DNA of 64,000 bases from Pyrrhosoma nymphula. Taxonomy: Eukaryota > Arthropoda > Insecta > Odonata > Coenagrionidae. The position numbers and the translations under genes were made by a program. The stretch covers positions 20,982,291 through 21,046,290 of the forward strand of contig OY754329.1 of the NCBI GenBank assembly GCA_963573305.1, read 5' to 3'. Below the pieces are notes generated by a model. It saw only the letters and a program-made list of their open reading frames with translations, did no database searches and was not told the DNA's origin. Positions 10,153 through 22,249 of the stretch are shown here, piece after piece (the stretch's first letter is position 1; the number at the start of each line of letters is the position of its first letter).

Positions 10153-10948
10153 GCGAAAAATCATTTCACCTAGAATTTTATGAACTTGACTGAATTTTAA
10201 AGAAAACAACTCCCATATTTCCAATGATATCAAAATATTAACCCCTTACCGGACTAATTTTCGAGCAATTCGCATAATAATATTAGTAAATATATGTTTC
10301 AGGCTGGATGTGGTGGAAGTACTCGATATTCATAATGAATAAAAAGACTTGGTAATCTTCCACAGACTTCGACCTTCTTCCCACCCCCACTTACCCCCCT
10401 CTCCGCTCCTCCCTTAGTCTTCCCCCTCCCCACCCCCCCACTCCCTAACGCCTTGGTGGAAAGCTATATATGCTTGACCTAAACCGAAGAACCCTGCACA
10501 TGATTATGCCACAGTGTGGTGAAACGCGCCGTGCCAAAGAAATAAATCTGTGGAAGATTACCAAGTGTTTTTATTCATTATGAATAAGAATATGAGCTTT
10601 TTTGCATGGGACTGATTACGGCTGTGCGCTCCAGAGGGAGAATATTGAAAAAATTATGAACTTCTAACACCTAGATTACATAAAAAAAACTAACGAAGTG
10701 TAGTTTGTATGTTTTCTCAACTATTTATAAAAATTAATCAATTACTCACCGCAGTAATTTTTACAGAATCACCCAAAGAACCGTCTGTTTTGAAGGCTTC
10801 TTATCCGTACGGCGTGAAAAAATGAGTCAAGTTAGATACTTACTTAAGTAGATATATTTATTTAATATTACTGAGAATTTTTGTCATATAACACTATATT
10901 TTTGCACCATTAATGTTACAATATTTACTTCATACTTCTTTATATTGA
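10153..10948. repeat. Interspersed repeat R3 (copy A), split by a MITE
   Basis: This aligns with 41100-41578 across its whole length apart from the inserted block at about 10280-10590. Shared landmarks include CACCTAGAATTT, CCAATGATATCAAAAT, GGCTGTGCGCTCCAGAGGGA, CGTACGGCG and AAAAATGAGTCAAGTTAGA. No coding capacity and no clear terminal inverted repeats are seen. The other copy begins TTAAGGTGGTCTGAG, similar to the ends of repeat R2. Confidence 0.8.
10327..10586. mobile_element. Foldback MITE M1 (260 bp)
   Basis: Terminal inverted repeats of about 40 bp (10327-10366 and 10547-10586) begin TATTCATAATGAATAAAAA and continue to the CTTGGTAATCTTCCACAGA block. The interior holds CATGATTAT, a CCAC/GTGG stem and GAAAC at 10499-10525, then AAATAAATCTGTGG. 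A 158-bp sibling lies at 61442-61599. A C-rich tract (10375-10445) in this copy is absent from the sibling. It interrupts R3, so it is the younger insertion. Confidence 0.85.
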
Positions 10949-11081
10949 ACTGCGCTCTTTATGGGAACAAGGTGAACATCTTGTTCCTGTAAAGGGTGCC
11001 TTCCTATTTTTCCTATTTTTTAGGGCTTTCTATTTTTAAATTCGACAGTCTCTGGCGTTATACGGTGGAATAGCATTTTTA

Positions 11082-11267
11082 TACTTAAATAAAACTGCGG
11101 TAATTGTACTGTCCACTTAAATTTTAATGTAGATATTACACTACACGTGTTTCGACGTTTCTTATGGCGTAGACCTGATGATGACGCCCTAAGAAACGTT
11201 GAAACACGTGTAGTATTTACATTCAAATTTAAGTGGACTGTACAACGACTGCAGTTTGATTTAAGTA
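11082..11267. mobile_element. Foldback element F1
   Basis: Arms of ~88 bp fold around AGACCTGATGATG. The core at 11175-11205 reads CTGATGAT, a GACG/CGTT stem and GAAAC, followed by ACGTGTAGTATTTAC. Both sides are CTATTTTT-rich sequence (GGGCTTTCTATTTTT, then TACTTTCTATTTTTGC), suggesting insertion within another repeat. Confidence 0.85.
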
Positions 11268-11339
11268 CTTTCTATTTTTGCTTCCTATTATAGGAAAGGG
11301 TTCCTATTTTTGAGGGCTTTATAGGAAAAAGTTATTAAC

Positions 11340-11500
11340 CTTAGCTTAAAGCACTCTACGCCTAATCGAGGGATCCGGGTTCGAATCCCGGTCAAGGCGA
11401 TTGATTGTTCCCCTGAGGAATAGTGTCGCCTAAATGTGCACTTGCGGGTGACTCCGTAAAAGGTTATTCCGTGGCTAGTCCCTGTACCCTCAAAGTTTGA
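11340..11500 (+). mobile_element. tRNA-derived SINE with body
   Basis: A tRNA-like head (AGCTTAAAGCACTCTACG, box B GGTTCGAATCCCGGTC at about 11378-11393) is followed by a body containing GCGGGTGACTCCGTAAAAGG and GGCTAGTCC. The body motif recurs at 38550-38580. Pol III box A is weak but recognisable. Confidence 0.75.
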
Positions 11501-12080
11501 CTATTTCTTGGAATAATCATATAGATATGTTTGTTAAAAACATTCATTAACAAAAAAAACGTGAAATACTTGAGGGGGAGCGTATCCAATAAATACGCAT
11601 AAGGATTACCATGTATGTACCAGCATTTTAAGCACACAAACCACTTACATGGATCTAAACTCATAACTATCTTTCCTGTGAAGGGTGGCTGAAGTAGGAG
11701 ATTTTTCTAATTGGTACCAAATACTTCCACTGAAGCAGTCTCTGCTAACTGAGTCAGCTCAGATCTAACTGGCCTCACAAGTAAGGGAAATGCTGCAAAA
11801 TAAAATGGAGTTGTGGATGATAGTGGATATTAATTTACACTCAAACAATAAGCTGCGGCAAAAAATTCACCAAATATACTTTAAGGGAATTCATCAAATA
11901 TACTCAAATATAAATTCACCAAAATAAATTCACCAATTATACTCAATATTTTTTTCTGATGGAGACAGAATCGAACCCAAAATGTATTCATATAGGACTT
12001 TAATGTTCCGGCACAAAATACTGGGGCATATGTGTTTGGAAGCTGAATGTGTGTAGTCACGGCTTGGTAATTTAGAAGAC
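11500..12080. other. AT-rich DNA without recognised genes
   Basis: Only chance-length open frames are present. The last part, from about 11990, merges into the RT remnant that follows. Confidence 0.35.
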
Positions 12081-12360
12081 GCCGAAGTGGCGGAGAAAAG
12101 CGTGTGGAGCTCTATCGGGAAGGCAAGGTCCAGATGGATAGCCCACACTTTAAGACGCAGCGAATTTGTTTGGAGCATTGCAGAGGGGAGAGTTAAAGGG
12201 AATGCCCCACGGAGAAGACAAGAGAGACAAATGCATAGGGCAACTGACTCGGGTTTCAAAACAGAAGAGCTACGAGGACTCAAGGGAATAAGCGTGGGGA
12301 CATGGAGGGCTGCAGTCAATCAATATTAGGGTTTAGTGACGAATGATGATGATTTATAAT
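12060..12360 (+). pseudogene. LINE RT C-terminal end with TGATGATGAT tail
   Basis: The 80-aa frame 12087-12329 contains ARSRWIAHTLRRSEFVWSI, EGRVKGNAPRRR and the terminal WRAAVNQY, followed by stop and a TGATGATGAT tail. This matches the usual last ~80 residues of RTE/CR1-like LINEs. It differs from the copies at 8.9 kb and 44.3 kb, so it is a separate family. Upstream frames are broken. Confidence 0.75.
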
Positions 12361-14230
12361 GGAGAAAATGACGGACTGCAAGCGATACAGAACACTAATG
12401 AATTTCGGTTTTTCGGTCTGAAATTTAACAGTTGCACAGTGAACTTCTCTAAAGTCCTCTTGTTGTCATGGCGTCCTTCCTCTGCATACCATGATTTATT
12501 TTCTTGATGCAAAATTATCGCAAAAGACGCGCTGTACGATATATTACAGGGATGTGATCCGAAAAAGGCACTTTACGTTTATTGCCGGACCTGGGAGGCA
12601 CTCGAACTGGGGGGTCCGAGCCTCGGCGTCGAAGGCGACCCAACCCTTCACCGCAGGTGGTTTATGGCACCAACTAACCAGTCACACTATAGTTAGTAAC
12701 TTCTTAAAATTAAACATACATCGCAAAATTATGTTTGTCTTTGTTTTTTGCTAGTCACGCAGGTGAAAATGTTTTGTTTTTCGTCTCAGTTATACGATAG
12801 ATATTAACCATTATACGTGTTTTAGTAGTTTAATGTAGGTACATTTAACTGGCTTGGTTTATACAGTCTGCCTAATTTTAATTTCAATACTGAAACCATT
12901 GGAAATCATATGCCTATTTTTAGGTGGCACTTCACTCTTTCCTGCCAAATTAATCTTATATCTATCTATCACAACAGTGTGGCATTTACATTCTACCTGG
13001 TGCTTCTGACAATCAAACTGCTTATATTACGGTTGGTACTTCCGAAGAAGCTTCTGCTTGATTTGAATCTGAGATAATGTAAGCATCCTAATTGTCATTT
13101 AACTCCTTCACCACGCCACCCTTACTTGAACTAGAGAACGGAAAACTGTAATTTCTGTCTTCGCCTCGTGTATCTTGATTCCTGTATTTCTTTTTCATAT
13201 CTTTGGCGTGGTATCGTCAGAAACTGTGATCTCCCTGTGCCAGTATTTTTTTGATTCAGATGGATTTTTGGTTTACCTACCTTCTCATAGGTTGAATACT
13301 CTTTTCGGCTTGGGCTCTAATTTTACGACTTCATCAGTAATTTCCGGGTGTTTTAATTTTAAAGCTCCCCATATTGACGAGTGATTGATGAACTTTGAAT
13401 GAGAAAACCAAAAAAGTGCATAATTTCCTTGTTGAAACCTCTTTAATTTTTTAGCTTCTATGAAATTTTCCTGTTACCGCCAAAATGAGACCATTTAAAA
13501 TTATTATTACCTCCAATCGATCTCAATCAATTACAATTTTGAAATTACAATTTAAAAATAATAATTAAAGTAGTAATGGGCAATTTAATTTGCCGATTAC
13601 TATCATTTCGTACTCTCGATATCTCTATTTTATTTCACTGGTGATAGTGGAATTAGTAATACGAAACTTCAATTTGCTAGCTTAACAATGTTATACTTCC
13701 ACCAAGCATCTATATTACTAATTAATGAATTAACACAGAGGGGATGGTTGTTAGTTGACTCCAAATGGTTGATTGGTTATTTTAGGATGCGATGAGCAAC
13801 GGAGTTTATGGCACCAGTAAGGATTGGGGCTTCGTTTTAGTGGGCACCAGGGAAGGATTATTCAGAGGAAGGGTGGAGAGCAACCCTGGGTTTGCATTAG
13901 CCTTCGCGATTACAACCTTGAGGTCGACATTTTAATCCCCATCCAACGAACAGAACATCAATCATCTCTAAGGGTTGCTCCGCATAGCAATCAAGGAGAA
14001 ATATAACTGGAAACCTCCCTTTCACTATTGGGCTCTTGACATATTGGTTCGTTGAGATGGAAAACCAGTCTTTTTCTTTATTTACGTCAGTAATCCGATG
14101 GCTAATTGCAAATAAAAACGGCAAATTAATAGGAAGAGATTTTAAAAAGTCGTGTATTCGAAGACCGGTGGATAGTGTTAAGATTCTAAATGTGCGATCC
14201 TGATGTTTAATCCCCGTCGATAATTTAGGA
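12361..14230. other. AT-rich unique DNA
   Basis: I find no recognisable protein, RNA gene or repeat copy over about 1.9 kb. A segment near 12580-12640 is GC-richer. Open frames at 13175-13384 and 13824-14006 show no recognisable domain. Confidence 0.4.
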
Positions 14231-14231
14231 G

Positions 14232-14617
14232 CTCCGATAATACTTTTATCTAGGTTTGTCGTTAGGTAGTGTAGCTCTTAGCTGTAGTAGTACTCCTTAA
14301 TACTTGAATCCTTATCTGTTCCATAGTACTAATAGCACGCCGTGCATGTTTTCTACATAAGTCTTGAGTCTCTGTCCATTTGTGTAGTTGCAAAATACAT
14401 ATATATTACCGGTCCCTCTACCATTGGGAGCACATCTGTAGTGTAGTGCATGCTTGTGAGGCTTCGCCTCGTGACAAGCATTAGCGATATATGCTAATGC
14501 GTAATTAGTGTTAGTTACACTAACTTTAGGGTATAGTGTAATGCATGTTGGTGACTACCCACCACCTGCACACACCCCTGAGGTGGCTTTCAGGGTATTT
14601 TGTAGATGTAGATGTAA
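14232..14617 (+). mobile_element. LINE family A 3' UTR copy
   Basis: This is a full-length family A 3' UTR, from the CTAGGTTTGTCGTTAGGTAG block through GTAGTGCATGCTTGTGAGGC to GAGGTGGCTTTCAGGGTATT and the GATGTA tail. It corresponds to 27880-28240, which is joined to RT sequence. The coding part is missing. Confidence 0.82.
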
Positions 14618-14951
14618 ATAAGTGAACCCGATTGTTGTTTATTTCTAGCACCAAGTCTTCCAAGCACAGGAGTCTCTTTGGGCTAGCAACTTATCCCATC
14701 CATTCTATAACATAGGCAGCGTTTATGTTCACATGTTTGAGATCTACCGTTACTTACCAAAAACCGACATTCAGTTCAAAGATTGTGGTAATGCCACGAA
14801 AATTAAAGCAAATTCATTTACCAGTTTATGGATAATTTTCTGGTGAAAATTTCCACATTGTTCACCTAAAATTAAAAAATCTTTAATTAAATGGCTTGGT
14901 TAATACGTAGTGTCATCGATCGTAAAATTATTTACTGTGAAAGACGTTTAG

Positions 14952-15041
14952 GCTGCCGAAGTTTTGGAACTCGAGTCAAGATCCATCCTCAGGGCTGAGG
15001 GCAGGGATGGATCTCGACTCAAGTTCCGAAACGTTGGCAGC
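14952..15041. mobile_element. Small foldback F2
   Basis: Arms of 37 bp (14952-14988 and 15005-15041) pair with four mismatches around a 16-bp spacer. On minus the left arm gives CTGAGGAT, a GGA/TCC outer stem and AAAAC; the right arm has the consensus GAAAC. This is a short, degraded member of the foldback group. Confidence 0.7.
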
Positions 15042-15231
15042 AAGGAGAGGAGTGACCCGATGGCAAACCCGAATAGCCTTCCATGACGCTATACGCCGGG
15101 AAAACATAAGACTTTACTTCATGTGTAGGCTATTGATTATTCACAACGGAACAAATTTTGAGTACTTGGCGGTCTTTGATAAAAAATATTCGTATACTCC
15201 AAAACCATGAAATCCATCGGTAAAAAAATAA

Positions 15232-15287
15232 ATAATTTCACTTGATCAGGATTAGAAACAAGATTTCCAGTCAGATGTGTCAGCCAG
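15232..15287 (-). mobile_element. Degraded tRNA-SINE head
   Basis: The sequence resembles the minus arm of the SINE hairpin at 4.46 kb (TTTCACTTGATCAGGATT in place of TTTACTTGACCGGGATT, then a GTCAGATGTGT block). It is cut off by the TIR element starting at 15292. Confidence 0.5.
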
Positions 15288-15291
15288 TTAA

Positions 15292-15850
15292 GGAGGTTCC
15301 GCCGCCGCGACTGTGTGAGTCAAAACAAATAGTAAATTCCACATTTTTTTATATTTTGTCCAAAAAATCTTGCTTTCGCTTATAAAATGCGTTACCTACA
15401 AGAAACTAAAAGTAAAGTAGAAGAAATGCAGATTATTCCACGAATGTATTTTAAATGAGCACTTTTTTCCAGCCATAGGACCCGACTGCAGCGCCATTTC
15501 CTACGAATTACCGCATTTTGACTTCAATTACGGCAGTAATTCCCTAATAACTAGAAAAAATAAGGTGGTAAGATGCCTATATTTTATTTTTATTCTATTT
15601 CTCTGGATTATTTCCTTCAGATAAATAGTTTTCCGCGAAAATGGCATTTGTATTTTATGGAAAATACTATTTTTCCCAGCGTGTCTCTTATTCCGCCATT
15701 GAATACATTATAATTTCAAGTTCAATTGTAGAATAAAATAGCGTGTAAAGGTATTATTTTGTTGTTCATATAAGATAGAGAACAAGTGTTTTTACAAGTA
15801 GACAGAATATGAATAAAATTACATTTAAGTCATCTTACGGTGGAACCACC
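15292..15850. mobile_element. TIR element R2 (copy 1, 559 bp)
   Basis: This is closely related over its full length to 58791-59343, with many small indels. The ends are imperfect inverted repeats: GGAGGTTCCGCCG on the left, and GGTGGTTCCACCG as reverse complement of the right end. TTAA precedes it; the right flank is TAAA. It has no open frame of note, so it is non-autonomous. A third, much more diverged copy lies at about 31800-32260. Confidence 0.82.
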
Positions 15851-16509
15851 TAAAGCAACCAAGCCGTCTTACTTCAAGACGAATTTTGAAAAGCATTCTA
15901 ATTTTACGGAAATAAAACATTCATTTGGCTTATGTTGAAGCCTCATAGTTGTATTAACGTGTAGATATTGACGGAAAGAATTTTATTATTCTATGCGAAA
16001 TTGAAGGATATTTTTTTTAACATAGTTATTGCTTGTTATGTAATAGTCAATGACGCAGAATACTTTCTGTCGGCCGGTTCGCGGAAGGCAAAATGAGTTC
16101 AATCCATGTTTGCGAAACTCAACCATTCAATGCAAAATTCTGAATCAAACGTCAGGAAATTAGTTAATCGTTTCGGAATGACGTGGGGATGCCGTGGCAA
16201 TGGTCGCACAAAGACCGAAAGGAAAAAAACACTCGTGCATTGACCGAGACCACCCTCGCGATTTCGAGTCAAGAGCCGGACGAGAGAAAAATAACAAAGA
16301 CACAGAAAATTGAAAGGGGATCACGTGACTGGTGTTGCCCTTGCACTCTGCCCCGAACCAAGGTTTCTCTACGCAAGATTCCATTGCACAACACGTGCGT
16401 TGCGTCATCGTTCCATTACCTGTTGGTCTACGTTGCGCTTGAATACAAATGTTTTTCATTGTTCATCCGTTTGTCTGTTTTTCTTTAATGTCTGTTTTTT
16501 CTGCTGCAG
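15851..16509. other. Unique DNA upstream of a possible exon
   Basis: There is no recognisable coding sequence. Overlapping ~100-aa frames at 16160-16488 occur on both strands and have no known domains. The last 60 bases form a strong pyrimidine tract ending in CTGCTGCAG, a good 3' splice site. Confidence 0.35.
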
Positions 16510-16559
16510 TTAGACGAGATGCAAATTCGGAATTTTCAATATACCCAGATTGATAATAG
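16510..16559 (+). other. Possible 50-nt exon
   Basis: A long pyrimidine tract and CTGCTGCAG directly precede 16510, and ATAG|GTAAAT follows at 16559. The 50 nt are open in frame one (LDEMQIRNFQYTQIDN). No partner exon or homology is evident, so this is only a candidate. Confidence 0.2.
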
Positions 16560-19377
16560 GTAAATAAAAATACATGATTTTATAAATATTTCCGGAGCCA
16601 GAGCTTTTACACGAACGTTTTTACTTCCTATTCCCATGAAATTGCTTGAAAGTAGAGGCGGGAACAGTTTATTTTGGTTGTGCATGTGATACATTATTTT
16701 ACTCGCTTGTTAAATAGCACGGTGCCTCTGCATTATATCCTTAATTACTTCTTTATTACAAGGGTCTGATTGGAATAAAATATTCAGCTAAATCAAAACA
16801 TCATATTTGGTGGACAGAGGTGCTTGGTATATACAGGTATTTATTTTTTAATTTGCGCCAGTTTTCAGATGTTTTTCCAAGGACAAAGTACTATTAACTT
16901 CTTTGAACTAATGACTTCGATGAAAATGGCTCTATATCGCATCTGTTTTGTTGGATATTTTCATGGACACCATTTTCACTTAAGACTATGGGTGATTTAT
17001 CTTATTGGTTGGTCACACTCCAACTAACCTTTTCGGCGACTTCCAAAGTAGTTAGAATACGGACTTGGCACTTAGTTGTGTTCAAGAGTATGAGAGAGGT
17101 AGATTTTAGGTCACATTTCTGTAAACTCAGCATTTGAAGCACTCCCTTCTTCCACTTGATGGATACCTATTCGCTTTCTCGGACTTTTTTATCCTTAAAT
17201 TCCGATGGCAATTATAAGACGCAGACAGTTCTTCATTATCATGATTACAGGTTATAGGTTATGCGGGGATCGTGGTTATAATGGTCCTACGTAAGTTGGA
17301 CGTCACAAAAGTTGGGTCGTGAAAAATTTCCTCTACTATATGTACCTGACTCAGCATATATCACATTTGGGCTGCGAAATGAAGTGAGAAAAAACATACA
17401 ATTCATGGTTGCAAAATGGAGACTTTGTTGATGAGCTAATAGTCTTTTTTGTGCAATTCATTAAACTGATAATTCAAAATCAATTAACTTGAGAGATTTC
17501 CCTGAATAAAGCTTTATGAAACTTTTTTATAGAACGAATATCCTTGAGGTGAATTGAAAATATTTATTTAATTCATTGTTGCGAAATCGGATATTTTTTC
17601 TTCAAACTGATGACGATAAGAGTATTTGTAATGCAGGATAGCTGAAAATATTTTCCGCGTTAGAGGAGAAGTTATTACGCGGAGAACTTTAAGGTTTTGG
17701 ACTAATTAAGAATAGTAAAGGATTGGAGGCGTTTTAGAGAAAAAAACATGGCGTTGAACTTAACCTTCGATTGATGGTAATGCGTTCAATAATGACTCAT
17801 TGTGACATTCTTTCAATCGATTATGTGCCTTTATTTCGTCTTACAACTTGTATTGGGATAGGTAATGTTGCCTCTGTTAAAGCATTATTTACTTCTGTAA
17901 ATCGGATAGCATCCCACGTCCTTAAATGCCAGATATTTGAAGAGCAACGCCGAGTTAATATGACTTTTCTTGAGTATAAAAAAATAAAAGTATAAAAAAG
18001 ATATGAGTATAAAAAAGACTTTTATTGAGTATATATGTTTGTACATTTATGCATGTGCTGCATAAAATTACTGTAAATTCTATTGGAATTATTAAAAAAA
18101 GGCTATTTATTCTAAAATCACCGCTTAGCGACTGCGATTGATGTAAGTTATCCAATTAAATTTCTTCCATGAATTTGTTAAAAGAACTTTCTTGCTTTTA
18201 GAAATCGCACGTTGTAATCTTACAATCATTGATTTTATTTATGTATGAACGATAATTCCCGCTGGGCTGCTCCCAATGTACTCTTATTAGGTGGCGGTAG
18301 TTTTTAATAACCATTCGTTTTCGACCAGACTTTTGGAAAATGTTTCATTGCCTCATATATTTACCTGGCGAAAATTATTTTACCTTGCTTACCCCTTTTC
18401 TTGCACATTTCCATATACTTTTCTGTAAACGATTTTGCTTATACGCTCAGTTGGCTGAGACGTGTCTGGTAAGTGTAGGAGAGGCAGGCTGAGGAACGAT
18501 TAGGCTTGGACAAAATGTTGACTATATGGTCTTTTAATGTATAAATATGTTAGGGAAGTTTCATTAATTTATTTTGGGAAGAAATGAGGAAACCAAATCC
18601 CGAGCTCCTCACTAATTACTAGGATTTTTTTGTTTGTGTCTGCCACGAACAGAAACGGCGCACTGCGTTTGCTTTGGGTTATGTTCATTATTCCCATATT
18701 TGCTCCTTCTCATGGAATTCGTGGATTCTGAATGCCCATCTTAGGCTCGGATAGAATTGTATTCAACCATATGTTAATCAGTTTTCATATTGTAAAAGTC
18801 CCCTCAATTCTCATGCTATGTACATACTACCTTATTTCCGACATTTATGGACCGATTCTCGTGAAACTCTATTCCTCTTTGGCGACCGCATCGATTTGGG
18901 CACTAATTTATTCCAGGTCACTCTCCGAAAAATACTTTTTCCGACGCAGTGTTCGTTTCGTCACCATCAGTTATATACCTACCTTAGCCACTTTATTTGA
19001 TCTCGTCTGAGAAATTCAGTTAATATCTATTATATTCATTTCGTTATGTCCTTCTTCCAATCCCAAGTAGCCTATTTCCTTCCTCCTCCGTGGCTGGTGC
19101 TATATATCACACCCTGCCACCCACCCTCGTAGTTTGCTATGTATTTGTATGCAGTGAGACATTTGTTCAACAGCTGACCAATTAGCATGATGATGTTGCA
19201 GGGCATTGCATTATATCAAGCACCATTACGTGACTTTTCAATGATTTTCATCTCTCATGAGACGACTGCAACTGTATTTCCTTCACCCTCAGCATAGAGT
19301 GTATTGAGTAACTTGTCAGGCCGTTCTCTTCCAATTCCTTGACCATTCCATTTGATCAACAGCTGATCTTTGTACAC
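16560..19377. other. AT-rich unique DNA
   Basis: About 2.8 kb without recognised genes or repeat copies. Open frames at 17771-17995 and 18732-19010 are not recognisable. Confidence 0.4.
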
Positions 19378-19880
19378 ATTTACATCTACAAAATACCCTG
19401 CAAGCCACCTCAATGGTGTGTGGCAGGGGGTGAGTTGTAACCAACATGCATTAAACTATTCCCTAAAGTTAGTGTAACTATGACTATTGATTCATTAACA
19501 AAAATCGCTAATGCTTGTCACGAAGCGAAGCCTCATAAGCATGCACTACGCTATAGATATGCTACCAATGTTAGATCGACCGTTAGTATTTATGTATATT
19601 GCAACTACATAAATGGACAGAGATTCAAGAGAAATGGTGAAAAATGCAAGGCGTGCTGTAAGTACTAGGTAGCAGATAAGGATACAGGTATTAGGGAGAA
19701 CTACTACTACTAAGAGCTGCACTACCTATCGACAAACCTAGTTAAACGTGTTACTGGAAGCTCGTCGTCCACGGGAAAAATTACATTTTAAATCTGTCCG
19801 TTCGGCAGTCTAGTTCCCCAATTTTATTCTTATTATCTGATCTACCGTAGTATGTTGGGTTTCGTATAATATTATTGACG
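19378..19880 (-). mobile_element. LINE family A 3' end with last codons
   Basis: On minus, a degraded coding end (counterpart of the RTIRDHNSCQ terminus seen at 27.8 kb, about 19750-19880) is followed by the complete 3' UTR and the TACATC tail at 19378. The frame is interrupted, so the copy is dead. Confidence 0.78.
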
Positions 19881-19929
19881 TCAAGTTATCACGATAGCGT
19901 GCTGGATTCTTAAATGATAATTAGAGCCG

Positions 19930-20260
19930 CTCCATGAGTTTTCACTTCTTCTTTCCTTTCTCACAATGGGAATACGAATACTTTTCCCCTTGAATATCTT
20001 GTGCGGTGCCCTTACTCGCTTACACTCCAGTCTTGGATTGGAAGACGTCTCAGAGCCTCTCTCTCCTCTTGTGTCTCAAGACGAAGCGTGTATTTGTCCG
20101 TAGTCGTTCGTACCGCGCACTCGCTCTGCATCGGTTCCTCCACATTTTCTCCGAAAGTGAAACATGGGAGAGGTTCTCAATACGGCGATATAATTACTCA
20201 GCAGCTGATCAATGAACTGAATGGTGTTCCTGATCCTTGAATGGTAATGACGGGCCGAGC
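19930..20260. other. CT-rich module, copy 1
   Basis: It contains a CTCTCCTCTTGTGTCTCAAG block (about 20060) and GAGGTTCTCAATACGGCGAT (about 20171) followed by a CAGCTGAT motif. Similar blocks recur at 20846-21130 and in part near 21730, suggesting a degraded repeated unit. Its nature is unknown. Confidence 0.35.
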
Positions 20261-21243
20261 CGACGGGCTGCGCGAGAGAAAATTGTAAATGTTTAAATAT
20301 TTATAAAAAACGCATTTATGAATTGCCACTAAATTTTATTTTTGGAATAGTTCGCTTGGTATGTTTAAATTACGGAAAAAAAAGGTTCGGCCGATTCTGA
20401 GACGTAGTATTTGAGAAAAGTTTATCAACAAGTTTTTAAAACGTTTGTAATTAACAACAATAGGGTGTAGAAGAAAATAAATTTTTTGATATATTTGCAT
20501 TCAATAAAGATTTAGCTTTTATAATAGCTATTAATCATTGCTATATGACAATTACGAGCGGAGATATAAGTGATAATATGATTTAAGGCTCGGATTTTTG
20601 CTAAACATTCGAAAAAATTAAAATATGCAAAATTCGCTCAAAATTTTTTTTTTCACAAAACGGTTTGAGGGTATTCAGCTTGAGTTGATGTTGTACCCAT
20701 ACACCAATTTTTATAAAAATCTGAGACCCTAAGGGACAAACGTTTGTTGAATTGAGGTGGAATGACCCATATACATTTATTGAGGCCACTGTAAATCTTA
20801 TCACATCGGTTCGCGAAAAAAAATCTTTTCGAAAAGGAGCAAGAGGTTCTCAATAAAGTGATAATTTTGCTCAACAGCTGACCCATGTATAAAATGATAA
20901 GTTGCTCTGCACTCTGATTTTTCCTTTCTTCTTTCATTTCACACTACGACTATACTTGTGAATGTTTTTTAACCATATGCTATTTGTAAACATGTTTCTC
21001 TCTCAGTAGTGTCTGAGATGCCCTTTCAGACTTGGGCTGTAGTTCTCGGAAGGAATTCAATTCTTATATCTTATCTTCTCTGATGTCAAGACGACATTTG
21101 TATTTGTTGTTTTTGACTCTATTTGGTACCACATCAATTCCTCTGAATTCTAAAAGCGAAAATATCTAAAGGCTCTCTATTTTATGAAGAGGCATTTTTT
21201 ATATGATACATTTGCTCAATGTTACAACACCTATGTGCAGAAT
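20261..21243. other. AT-rich DNA with CT-rich module copy 2
   Basis: 20846-20888 (GAGGTTCTCAATAAAGTGAT, CAACAGCTGACC) and 21071-21130 (CTTCTCTGATGTCAAGACGA) echo the preceding module. 20690-20775 resembles 54880-54955 (ACCAATTTT, GAGA, ATGACCC). No gene is recognised. Confidence 0.35.
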
Positions 21244-21550
21244 TTACATCTACTAAATACTCTGTAAGCCACCTTAAAGGTGTGTGGCAGGGGGTGAGTA
21301 GTCACCAACATGCATTAAACTATACCCTATTAAAGTTTGTGTAACTACGACTAATGATGCATGAGCGTAAATCGCTAATGCTTGTCAGGAGGCGAGGCCT
21401 CAAAAGCATGCAATACACTACAGATATCCTATCAATGTTAGAGGCCGTTAGTATTTATGTATTTTGCCACTACATAAACGGACAGAGATTCAACAGTTAT
21501 GCTGATAACATCCTCGGGGTGCTGTAAGTACTAGGTAGCACATAAGGATT
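21244..21550 (-). mobile_element. LINE family A 3' UTR copy
   Basis: Minus-strand 3' UTR of family A, with the tail at 21244 (ACATCTACTAAATACTCTG) and the GGTGTGTGGCAGGGGGTGAG block. It ends upstream near AGGTAGCACATAAGGATT. No coding part remains. Confidence 0.8.
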
Positions 21551-21589
21551 AAATCGTCCTATGCATTGAATCTTGAATGTATCCTGGGT

Positions 21590-22170
21590 TGTCGCGCCGC
21601 CGCTTCGTGAGTTGATCACCTCGCATACCTTTTTCAACAGAGAACATAAAGTATTTTTCTCTCTTCGGGTAGCTTCCGAGCCGCCCTACGGCTTGCTTCG
21701 ACTACAGTCGCGAGGAGAAAATCACATCTCACAGCCCCTCTCCTCTTATGTCAAGACCGCGTATGAAATTTTTTTTGTCGTAGTCCCTCCCGACTCGTAA
21801 CGCATAAAGCGGTTTCCTCTCCGTCTTGGAAGATGGTGCCGTATATAACGACGGCCTCTTCCCTCTTCGCTTGATAGAGCATTTTTGCCGAGTTCCTTCA
21901 CATCGCGCGCGCGAGTGGTGTGTTCTGGCATTAAAAGCTCGTTCGCCCCACGAGTGCAGGGGCGATAGATCGCGCCACCAAGGCCAACCTCTTCCCCGCT
22001 TTATTCCATCTTCTCCGAAGTCCGTCCTTCGTCTGTGTGTTCTTTCTTCTCAATGCTGCTGCCCGCTCTCCCCCTGACGACGTCGCGTTCCACGGTCGGT
22101 CGTCTATGGTCTCCCATATAGGGACGTCGCGTGACCCCGATCATGGCGACGCCAGTGGCCGTGAATGTCA
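21590..22170. other. CpG-rich stretch
   Basis: About 580 bp contains many CpGs, such as CGCGCGCGAG near 21905 and GACGTCGCG near 22078 and 22123, in otherwise AT-rich DNA. It includes a third echo of the CT-rich module (about 21730-21800). It is compatible with a CpG island or promoter of an unseen transcript. Open frames of 60-83 aa are not recognisable. Confidence 0.4.
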
Positions 22171-22249
22171 CTACCGCTACACGCGCTGAATCGCAAGTCT
22201 TGAGTTATTCACATTGTGAGAATGGTACGAAATAGAAACACAGACAGAT

